Shown here: in pieces, positions 47,512 to 56,230 of the stretch
Numbering within the stretch: the first letter of the stretch is position 1
Layout of the letters: every line of letters starts with the position of its first letter
DNA from: Massospora cicadina
Taxonomy: Eukaryota; Entomophthoromycota; Entomophthoromycetes; Entomophthorales; Entomophthoraceae
Reading direction: 5' to 3'
Assembly (NCBI GenBank): GCA_022478985.1
Contig: JAKSZP010000210.1
Location: 79,316-143,315 of the forward strand
Length of the DNA: 64,000 nt
The notes under the pieces: generated by a model
Told to the model about the DNA's origin: nothing
What the model saw: only the letters and a program-made list of their open reading frames with translations
Databases searched by the model: none
Made by a program: the position numbers and the translations under genes

Positions 47512-47962
47512 AGCATGTTAGAGGTTAATAATCTTTGCACAGTGAGGTAAAATTGTTCAGCAAAGGCAATGAGCGGTTCACCTTCACACATGCTAAGGCA
47601 AATAAAGGCATGTTTTTCTCTGTGTAGACTCTGCTTTGATCTGAATTTATCCAAAAGAGTCTCCTTCACTTCTGCTCAAGTGAGAAATGGGTCCAGGTAA
47701 GGAACTATCATCTCTTGTGCTAGATGGCTTAAACAGGGAAGTGTGTATTGGACTTTTTGCTTATCAGTTGTGCCATGCATGGCAGCTTTATAAACATACA
47801 AAAATGTAACAATGCTTCCTTTGCCAGGAGTGAACTTTTCCTTAAGGGGGAGTTTGTAAGGATGCTGCTCTAGCTTCTTAAGATGGGGTAAAATGCTTGC
47901 TAGATGCTTTTCAAGAGCAACTATTTTTGGTGTACAGGAGTCTCCTGTAGTGAGCACCATTT
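47512..47962 (-). pseudogene. Element H gag, N-terminal part
   Basis: The minus-strand ORF 47960-47676 starts with ATG inside the primer-binding-like site (MVLTTGDSCTPKIV). It has a helical linker and then a gag-like segment FTPGKGSIVTFLYVYKAAMHG with CLSHLAQEMIVPYLDP, the counterpart of FDKNGSITTFIKRFEMAMHG in Y. After one stop the frame continues (EVKETLLDKFRSKQ) to the X insertion at 47516 and resumes at 32805. The first five bases here are the AGCAT duplication of X. Confidence 0.75.
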
Positions 47963-48707
47963 TGTAGGAATCCAGCCTGTTTGTGCTAGCTGGTGCTTAA
48001 GCTGCTGGATCCCACAAAGGGTTAATAAAATTTTAATAAATAATAACTACTAAAAAACTTGGGGTTTAAGTGTTTTATTAGTAGTGAGGGGTAAAATAGG
48101 AAAAATGATCCCTCTCAATATTTGACTATCCAGTATATAAAGTGTTTTAGGGTCAAGGAGAATTTGAGGATATGTTCAGAATAGCTTAGCCTAGTTCAAA
48201 TTAGGAAATATGAGTTAATAGCATATTGGAACTTGGGATACTCACTTTATATTAGCAGAATGATGGAAGGGGATTTATAATTGGCCAAAATATACCCATG
48301 AGATAACTATTTATAAACTTCAGCCAATCCCCATTTGAGAAATTTCTTTTACTTTGGGAGACCCCCACCAAGCCTATAAAAGGGGGTCCCCACATAGGTG
48401 CTTTGAAAGACTTTTTTGTGATTGGGGAGTGCCTTCCAATGGGCACCCCAAGGTCTGTTACATGGTCAGAGTAATATGACCACTTGATTTTAGGTTTATT
48501 GCCTATGCAGGATTTGAAATGGTGTTACCCCATTTTGCAGGGTTCCACTGAGAATCAACCAGGGTCTCTTGGTCAATTATTTTATTAGATGTATTTAAAT
48601 TATATTTATATTCATTGTAAACTTGTAAATGGCCAACATTTCCCCATTTTGGCTGGATTTGACCTAAGATATTCTTCCTTTGCAGCTGAGAGGACAAATG
48701 TCTGACA
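47963..48707 (-). repeat. 5' LTR of element H
   Basis: From TGTAGGAATCC to TCTGACA on the plus strand, matching 25223-25967 along its length. A TATA-like CTATAAAAGGGGG on the minus strand at about 48375 is conserved in both LTRs and is a plausible promoter. Confidence 0.85.
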
Positions 48708-48909
48708 CTTTTAGGGGTAGGTTCAAATTTAGCATATGGGTAAGAAAGTTAAGGTGTTCTATTCCAAGGTTGATCCACCTTGAATGATTTTTAGTATAAT
48801 GCAAGAAACTAGATAATTTTCTCATCTAACCAACACAATAAAATTTATTTGAATTTAGATTATGGTCGAGATATAGAATGTCAAAAATACACAAGAGTAT
48901 ATTTTACAG

Positions 48910-49104
48910 GAAATTTTAAAAGTAAATCTCCATATTTCAAAGATAAGCTCCAACTTAGTGCAGGCTACTCTCAAATCACTGCCAATTGAACTTCCAGCAG
49001 TAGCTGGGGCCCACTCGGCAAATCTAACATGCAGCGACAGCGTCATACTTTTTGGTAGTTCTTACATTTGGAATTTGGAACCCATTATCAGTATAAATAA
49101 TTGA
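48910..49104 (+). pseudogene. Possible 3'-terminal exon of an unidentified host gene
   Basis: A plus-strand frame of 64 codons opens right after an acceptor-like ATTTTACAG (48901-48909) and ends with TGA at 49102. The peptide includes QATLKSLPIELPAVAG and HSANLTCSDSVILFGSSYIW, with composition much more like an ordinary protein than the AT-rich surroundings. I do not recognise the family. Its upstream exons are not found; only 200 bases separate it from element H, so the rest of the gene may have been cut off by that element or lie on its far side. The minus-strand ORF at 48855-49046 is the alternative and looks less natural. Confidence 0.3.
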
Positions 49105-49402
49105 CACGACGAATTTTCACAGTTATTACCTCGAATAAACCCTATATTAATTTTCGCAGTTATCCAACAAATGAAGTGGAGAGATGAACTTAATTAGGCA
49201 CGGCTTCTGGGTTGATATACAAGTGCGATGGTAACTATTGAGTTTAGCTTAGAGTTTATTTTACGGCGAAACGAACTTAGCTTTACCGTTAAAATCATCC
49301 CAATCGCAAAGTGACATCTCTATCAGTCATTATCCATATTAGCGGCACTATAATAAACTCAAATTGGCCATCTTCACTAAATCCATCGTACCAAATTGAA
49401 GT

Positions 49403-51422
49403 ATGCCAGATATGTATAGCGCCAGTTATTCCACACCTGGAATGTCTTCCAGCTCTCACGAGACGGCCCAGAACAAATTCTGTTGCACCTACGATGAAGT
49501 TTTGCTCAACCTTGAGCAACCAATCGCGATAACCAACGCCGATAAAATCCAGGACGGGTCATCTTATTATATCGCTTATCATATCCAGTTTTCGGTACGC
49601 CTTGGTTTCTATAAGCTTTTGCCCCCTTTCAGCGCTACGCCTCATTTTTAGCTTTTAGTATTGATGCTTATTGGTTACGCGGTTGAAATTTTAACCTTTG
49701 AATCTCGATTGAAAAATGAGCTGAGCTTTCAAATGATGATACCTTTGCAGGGGTTCCCTTTTTTACAGGAGTTGTGTTTTTGAAAGGGCTATGATTAGAG
49801 GATCTAAGTGTTTATTAGAGCTTTGAAGTTCGCCGTAGATATTCCGAGTTCGAATCTCTCAGGGATGCGCTTTCCAAACTTTATCCCGCGGTATTGGTAC
49901 CGCCTATTCCCGACAAGCATTCCATCGGTAAATTGCCTTCTCTCACTAATTGAAAGGCATAACGTGTTTACCTCTTTTCTTTATGAAGCGCAATACGCCA
50001 CAAAGCAGACGCGAGCCAAAGAGGATGTCCATGTAATAGACAAGCGGAAACGCATGCTGCAATCCTTCCTCAATCGGATTGTGGCCCACCCAATACTCGC
50101 CTCGGAACATGTTTTTCATAGATTCCTTGAGCGAGATACCAATTGGGTAAGTACGCAGGGAAAGAGGCTTGAAGCTCACATTTTTAAGAGTGAGGTTTTA
50201 AGTAGCCCACCCTTATCAACTTTGGCGAAGAATCTATTGGTTACCCACACAAACGAAGGGGCAGACTCCCGTCCTTCTTCGAGTTCCTCTACAATCGAAA
50301 CGCCAGTTATTAAGCCAAGCCCTCTCGCAACGTTAAAAAACCCGGATCCTCGGTTTGTCCGAGCGGAAGAATTTACCCTTAAATTTCAGAGCATAATATC
50401 TGGGCCTCTCACAAAGGCTCATAAGGGACTGCAACGCAAGCTATTAGGTAAATGCTGGCAGATTTTTTCTCAACATTTCAGATAGCTCCAAGGACTTTGG
50501 GGATCTCGGGGCCATTTATAACGGGTTTAGTTTGGCTGAAAAGGAAGGCCTCGCCGAAACGATTGAGAAGTTGGGGCAGGCGGTTGACATCTCGTACATG
50601 GCGCTGGGCGATCTTAGCGCCGGACTAGAGGAAGCGGTTTCCGAGCCGCTCGAAGAATATGCAAAATATTCTGTAATCGCACAGCGCGCGCTAAAATACC
50701 GCTCAACAAAGCACCTGCAGTTGGAGCGAGCGACTGAAATGCTCGAGATCAAAAAAGCTGGTTTAGAGAAGCTGGAACTGGCCGAACAAGAGAGCAAGAG
50801 GCTGGCGGCTGCTCTTCAAAGGGAAACCGAGGCGAGGGACCCATACTCGGATGATGAATCGCTATACCCTGATGACGAAATCTGACGCCCTCGTTCAGCT
50901 TCAGTCTCTCAGGTAGAAGGTCAAGAAAATAGTGCCACAGTAGGTTCTGAAGGGAGGCGAGAGGCGCCTCGCTCCATATCAACTGGAGATGTGGCACAAA
51001 ATGTCAACGGTGGTGGAGGCGGCCATCTCCTGAACTTGCTAAGCTACACACTCCACGGCTTAATCGACGTCGATCCAGAAGGCTCCCGCCGCAATTCCAT
51101 CACCAAAACCAAGGAGCAGATCTTGGGCCTAGAAAACTTGGTTGAGAATTTGACCAACGGCTTGGAGATGACCTCAGCCGCCCTGCAGCGTGATCTTGAC
51201 CGCTTCCAAGCCCAGAAACAAGCTGACTTGACCCAGGCTTTGTCGGATTTCGCACGCCTTCATAGGGAATACTGCCAAGCGGTAAGTGAACACAACCGCA
51301 TGTCTAATGCAGCTAAGAATCTACGGGCTTGGGAGGAGGCACTCGCTGAAGCCGAAAAGATTCCCACGGGTGCTATCCCGTGTCGGGCTTTCGTGAAGTC
51401 CCGGCTCCCCGAAACTCCCTAG
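49403..51422 (+). CDS. SNX41: Sorting nexin SNX41/ATG20 family, PX-BAR protein, five exons, in-frame TGA
   Basis: A membrane-sorting protein of endosomes and autophagy: the PX domain binds phosphatidylinositol 3-phosphate and the BAR domain bends membranes, usually together with a SNX4/ATG24 partner. Exons inferred: 49403-49594, 49819-49927, 49989-50146, 50189-50447, 50482-51422. All introns start GT and end AG (224, 61, 42, 34 bases). The frame totals 552 codons. [10 protein letters not shown] and the PX domain (about residues 30-150) come first, with [14 protein letters not shown] for lipid binding and [19 protein letters not shown] follows at the exon 3/4 junction. The BAR N-half is about residues 195-360, then an acidic/Ser-rich loop, then the C-terminal helices to the stop. 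Codon 374 in the loop is TGA (50883-50885), and the frame continues unchanged after it. The start is chosen as the ATG upstream of NKFCC; family members often have a longer N-terminus. It is more GC-rich than its neighbours. Confidence 0.8.
49595..49818 (+). other. SNX41 intron 1 (224 bases)
   Basis: GTACGC donor and TTATTAG acceptor, phase 0. Splicing joins AYHIQFS to [11 protein letters not shown], the normal PX domain order. It is several times longer than the other three introns. Confidence 0.65.
49928..49988 (+). other. SNX41 intron 2 (61 bases)
   Basis: GTAAAT donor, CTAAT branch-like site near 49944, GAAG acceptor, phase 1. Splicing joins PPIPDKHSI to [13 protein letters not shown]. 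Confidence 0.7.
50147..50188 (+). other. SNX41 intron 3 (42 bases)
   Basis: GTAAGT donor, TTTTTAAG acceptor, phase 0. The length is a multiple of three without a stop, so an unspliced reading stays open. Family alignment from memory of the motif (W directly before SEVL) supports splicing. Confidence 0.6.
50448..50481 (+). other. SNX41 intron 4 (34 bases)
   Basis: GTAAAT donor, CTCAAC branch-like site, TTTCAG acceptor, phase 1. It is needed to leave a frame that stops at 50483 and to join KGLQRKLL to [17 protein letters not shown]. Confidence 0.65.
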
Positions 51423-51657
51423 GCTCGTCTAAGCCGCCGTATGAGCCCTTTGAGGTTAAGGCTTGGTTTTACGTTTGACGGTTATCTTCATATCTCTCCT
51501 AATTTGTACTTGAAAGTGCTCATGCACGTTATTTATTTTTCACAAGCAGATACTTTAATAAAGCACCGGTACGCGTGAGGTCTAACCTAATACTTTATCA
51601 CCGTGTTTTACTCGCTTAAAGAGTTGACAATTATTTTCGATTGCTTTACATTTATAC

Positions 51658-51940
51658 AATGGAAGGGTTGTATGGCATGGTCAGTTGGAGCGTCCAACTA
51701 CCATACTAGGGGCGCAAGTTCAATTCTTCCCCCCTCATACCAGGCCAAGATGCCAGGCGGTTTACTCCTATTGATAGAGGTTAACTATTTGTTTAAACCT
51801 ATACTAGGCTGGAGATAACTCAAAAAATTTACGATACAATCTGAGCAGAAAAGCTCACCTCCGCCAAATTCCTGCCAATTGGGATTCAAGTCACTTTTCT
51901 TATGGCTCATGTCTCTCCCCAGGTTGGCCTACCCCGTTAA
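51658..51940 (+). mobile_element. tRNA-derived SINE with LINE-like tail (SINE 2)
   Basis: 283 bases, about 235 bases after the SNX41 stop. The head has an A box-like TGGTCAGTTGG (51681) and a B box-like AAGTTCAATTC (51717). The 3' end has CCCCAGGTTGGCC at 51918, the same string as SINE 1 and close to the LINE 3' ends. A short repeat TTATAC (51652-51657 and 51941-51946) is the likely target duplication. Head and middle differ from SINE 1, so it is another SINE family with the same tail. It cannot be an active tRNA gene: no complete cloverleaf forms. Confidence 0.7.
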
Positions 51941-51946
51941 TTATAC

Positions 51947-52768
51947 TTGGGATGGCTTAAATTATAAATCACCCGGCTACTACCTTAAGTTGCTGCTAAG
52001 TTACTTTGATATCCTACTTACTGATGGTATACAATAATTTTTACCGGATCTAGCGGTTGGCCAAAATAACTATGAGGGAGCTACTAGTTTTGTCAGGTTA
52101 ATATAATCTGGAAAGCTTAACCTTAAGTCAAATCTAAGGGTATCAACTTCAAAGTTGAGCTAAAACTAGCATCTTGTCTTATGCTTTGCTGTAACACTGC
52201 TATCATTAGGAAGCGCTGTTTAAAATTAAGACAACCAATTGGCTTAATCATTTTTTTAGTACTAGATGGTTGGCTTAATCATTAAATTTTGTGAAAATAA
52301 TGTTTTATGTATTATAATAGCAAAATTAATCGATTATTATGATTTTATGTTATAAGTATATATATTAGTTCTTGACATTATAAATATTTTATCCACATTT
52401 TATTATTATCATTTTCTTCATAAATTTGTCAATATAATCTTTTGTTTTTAGTTTAAGATATTTCTTATTTATTTATTTATTTATCTTATATTAAGATGTG
52501 ATATATTTATTTGGATTTTAATTTTATAACAAAAGTGCAGTTTTATGTTTTTTATTTTTGAATAATTTTTTTGCCAAATAAATTTTATCATATTGTAAGA
52601 AAATTGTCTGAATTAGATAAATTACATATTACTTGAAAAGTAACATGTTATAAGAAAAATGTGATTATAAATATAAAACAAATAAATTATAATCAATATA
52701 AAATATATAGATGCAAAATAAACGTATAAATTACATAATTTAATAAAATAAAAAATACACGGTAATAA
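51947..52768. other. AT-rich stretch without gene
   Basis: Very AT-rich, with a short (ATTT)n run near 52467-52492. Minus-strand ORFs at 52622-53076 are low-complexity AT-rich translations and not genes. Confidence 0.5.
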
Positions 52769-52905
52769 TCTATATATATAAAAATGAATGTCTGTGTATC
52801 TGTCTGTGTGTATGTATGTCCCGAATGCATTCCTATACCATTCATCCAATTGTGATGAAACTTTGGTGAGTTGTTGTGTGAATGCCTGAGAAGGTTTATG
52901 AATTT
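52769..52905 (+). mobile_element. Helitron-like 5' terminus
   Basis: It starts TCTATATATATAAAAATG directly after an A, as expected for insertion between A and T. A GT-rich CTGTGTGTATGTATG run and the segment CCAATTGTGATGAAACTTTGG follow, wording typical of Helitron left ends. No replication initiator/helicase gene is present. The 3' end is not certain; a hairpin CTAGC-ATAATCA-GCTAG at 53134-53150 is a candidate but is not followed by a clear CTRR end. It is likely a non-autonomous copy or a relic. Confidence 0.45.
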
Positions 52906-53257
52906 TAAAAAAAATTTAATAGTAAAATGAAAAGTTTTATATGTAACAAGTGAAAATCCTATATATACTTTGATGGTATTAGCTATATTGTTACAGCTGA
53001 GCAGTTTGATATTCAGCTGATTTGATAATTTAAATGGTTTTGTTAAGTGGTTAGTGGTCATTTGGGTATTTAACAAGTTTATCTAATTTAAAACTTTGAA
53101 TCAAAAGTCCAATTGATTTTAAAAATACCTCCTCTAGCATAATCAGCTAGGGGCTCTTTTTTCTCTCACACAAATATTATTTTTTATAGCAAAAGTGAAT
53201 TGAACAAGAACTGAGAGAGCAACCAACTGCCAGAACACACTGCAATTATATATAGCA

Positions 53258-55857
53258 GTGAACAAAGGCCAACCACCCAAGAGTAGGGAAGTCTATCCAC
53301 TTGTCTGTGCGCAGCACATAGAAATGGATGACTTGCCTGCACCAATATTAATTTTTAATAATAATAATATAAAGGATGCTATGATGGATGTACCATCTGA
53401 TGACTTTCCGCTGGCCCATGCCCTGACATTAATAGAAATGGGGAAGGGCAATTTACCATGTGCATGTCAAGTAATGATCAGGTGACACAAATGATGATGA
53501 AATGTGCAAACATGTCAATGGGTCACAGAGCCCTAATGACTAGCACGGATGATGGGGTTGACTTCCTAGGATCAATAACTGCTGACACCCAGATGACAAG
53601 AGAAACCTTCCAGGAGCAAGGCCTGATGCTGATAACAGCAAAGTCAGGAATATTCCCCATTGAATCTCAATCAGCAGGGGGGACTGGGGCCTTGCAGGGT
53701 GAGAAAATTATTGCTGATAAAACAAAAAACCCAGATGAAGTATTGGTAGGATCCAACACTGACTCAGATTCAAATAGCAAAAATTGGCAGTTCAAACCAA
53801 CAGAGCCAAGCAATAAAAAGTTTTCTTCTGATATGGAGAAACTTACCAAATCTGCTCAGGGTATTTGAGTGAAGTACAAGTCAGGCTCCAATTCCAAAAA
53901 AGCCAAGTCAGGGGAGTGAATGGTCTCCAACCAAAATTGATTTGGCAACATGAGTAATTTATTAAGCAGGATGCCCAATAAACTATCAGGTGCAATCCCT
54001 GACAAATGCATGCCAATAGGGGGCTCTAGCTCAATAATACATTCTCAGCTGATCCCAAATAGCCAATCACTGACCTAAGATAATCTATTGGGGACCAACC
54101 AAGGTGGGGGTGAAACTATATTGGGGACCAAATCTGAGGGATTGGAAACCTGAGAGTGTTCAGCAAAAAAACTAAAAGTATTACTGGAAGGGGTGGAAAC
54201 CCCAACAGTGGTCAAGTTGACAGCCAGAGCCCCAGTAAAATTTATATCAATCCAGTTAGACATGTTAGTGCATTGAGGCATGTCTGCCTATGAGGTCAAA
54301 CAATGGGAGGCCCTCCAGTTTCCATACTCTACAGCAACTCAGTAGGTCTCTAAAGGTATCAAGCCAGCCATTGTAGCTATATGGTGCAACCATAAATTTT
54401 CTGCTGGAGTGGCCAAACGCTGGCTTGACACCCAAATCTTGATTGACATGGTAGTACAATTCAAGGCATCCCAAGTTCAAACCAAAGATGCCCTGGAATA
54501 GATGAAAATCCCCATGGACTACAAGGTGATAGAGGCTGCAATCCATGAGGATTTAAAAACAGTGGATGCAAAAGCCTGGATGAAGGCTGGCATTGACCTA
54601 TTAAATGCAATGGAGTACAATAAGGTGGGCATTATAGCACATATGCCCAAGCTGTCGGGAGCTCAGGCCTCAACCCAACAAATTTAGCTGAGTACATTAA
54701 ACAATTCCTGAACATATCTATGGCCCTCTAATGGGCCTGACACTCCATTCCAGTGAACATGGCACTGGAATGGTATAACATTACTTTCTCCCCAGAGGAG
54801 GCATTACTGTGGATCACAGCCAGGTTCAAGGCAACTGAGGCCTTAAACTGGTCATACACCCAAATTACACCAGCCACTGCATCATACCTGATGAAAGCGG
54901 GCTGGACAAAGAAAAAGACAGTGGAATGGGGACCCTTTTAGGATTGGTCACTGGAAGAGGCCATCAACTGGTCTGCCAACAGATCCACACCGATGGAGAT
55001 AAAATACTGGTTCTGAGCGGGGGCCAGTATGGACCTAGTGTGCAAATGGGCAGAGCTGGGGGTGACTAAACTGATTCACAAAACTCTTAGAGGCTGACCA
55101 TTCTTGATTGAAAAGTGGAAAATCTGGCATGATGCCACAACTCTCGCTGAGGCCGCAGACTGGGATGCAGCAGGGTTCACCCCCCAATCAGCCCAACTGT
55201 GGATGGAACATGAGATCTTGCCACAGGTGGCAACAGTGATGAAAGGGGTCATGACCCCAGACTCAGGCTAAGAATGGCTAAAAGCGGGGATCCACATCAA
55301 AACTATCCAAGATTAGAAGCAATCCTTCCCAGAACTGACGTTAGCAGCCCCATATGCCGCCAAAGGCTTCACCCCTCAAAAGCGTTCCAATGGAGCAAAG
55401 TGGGTGTTCCAAAAGACATGGTGTGGGTATTTAAAGATGGGGGCTAGAATAGTGTTACAGTAAGGGACTGGTGCCAGCGTAGCTCAATTACGCTGGAGGT
55501 CCTCCAACAATACCTCCACTCAACGTGCAGCCCAGAATCCACTCTCAAGTGGTACCAACAGGGGTTCTCACTATCAAAGCCCTAGAGTGGCAGAGCCTAG
55601 AGATCAGAGTGAAAATGGCTAGAAGTATCAACCGCCATGGTATCAACATTCACCAGATCGAAGCATTCCTCAGCTGGAGATTCAGCCTTGATGAATTGGT
55701 AAGTTGGATTTTGAAGGGAAAGACTCCCGCTGAAATACCCAAACCAAGCACAAAAACCAAATTTTACAGCGCCGTGGTGGCACATACTGAAGACAACACC
55801 TGGAACGGAGCAGGGAGACAAATCAAACACATCTGTCAATTGATCAGCAGGGGCTTT
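53258..55857 (+). pseudogene. Trp-repeat protein, decayed, 5' and main part
   Basis: Plus-strand pieces form one broken protein. The N-terminal part (53258-53485, 53458-53868) is polar, without a recognised domain. From about 54500 to 55750 it contains degenerate units of 13-14 residues of the type W-x3-G-F-T-P-x-x-A-x-x-W: SPEEALLW, ATEALNW (near 54800), SLEEAINW (near 54960), TLAEAADW and FTPQSAQLW (near 55150-55205), SLDELVSW (near 55690). Regularly spaced Trp suggests a helical solenoid. I do not know the function. The frame is broken by TGA, TAG and TAA codons and shifts. It ends at the LINE C insertion and resumes at 61287. It could be a host gene or cargo of an unrecognised element. 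Confidence 0.5.
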
Positions 55858-56230
55858 ACAGATTATTATTATTATTTGTATGAGGATGGCTGACCAGGGG
55901 ACAGACACATCCAATATGTAGGAGAAAGAGGAGGTGGAGAAAAACAGAAGCGGGAAAAGAGAACAAAGCAACTAAAGAGAACTCAAAATATGACATGGCA
56001 CACTTTGGTGTGGCTGGGGCCACGGGTGGTGGGTGACTAGACCTTGGGTGGCATGGCGACCCTGGCTAGTAGGGTGTACCAACTATGGAGACTGTGAGGT
56101 TTTCAGTGTCATATCAGAGGAACCAGATTGGAATCCATGTACCCATCCATTTCTTCCATTTGTGTTGGAGTGAGCTGAACAGCCAGGCTTGGAAGTGGTC
56201 AGCCAAGTGGTTGTGGAACCTGACGATGGT

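Larger units (their letters stand above)
25223..48707 (-). mobile_element. Gypsy element H, 23.5 kb with nested insertions
   Basis: LTRs of 745 bases each (25223-25967 and 47963-48707) bound a minus-strand gag-pol. Subtracting the C element (29967-32577), element X (32811-47511) and one duplication copy for each leaves about 6.2 kb. A polypurine tract (minus strand, GAGGGGGG at about 25970) precedes the 3' LTR. A primer-binding-like TGGTGCTCACTAC follows the 5' LTR after three bases (47959 leftwards). The flanks are T-rich (TTTTT at 25218-25222, CTTTT at 48708-48712), an imperfect target duplication. Coding parts are broken. Confidence 0.85.

Noticed and set aside
48855..49046. 63-residue minus-strand ORF
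   Set aside because: The plus-strand frame over the same bases has a splice acceptor and a more natural composition.
50842..50912. An intron that would remove the SNX41 in-frame TGA
   Set aside because: An acceptor (CTCTCAG) exists, but no GT donor lies between about 50762 and the TGA; only poor GC donors are available.
49403..51422. Alternative genetic code with TGA as Trp
   Set aside because: Conserved Trp positions in SNX41 and in the retroelements use TGG, and the TGA sits in a variable loop where Arg (CGA) is more plausible.
51658..51735. Possible tRNA gene (A and B boxes, some stem pairing)
   Set aside because: No full cloverleaf, and the sequence continues into a SINE body with target duplications.
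52622..53076. Minus-strand ORFs with aromatic and hydrophobic residues, membrane-protein-like
   Set aside because: Translation of AT-rich, low-complexity DNA; no motif, no homologous copy, and it overlaps the Helitron-like end.
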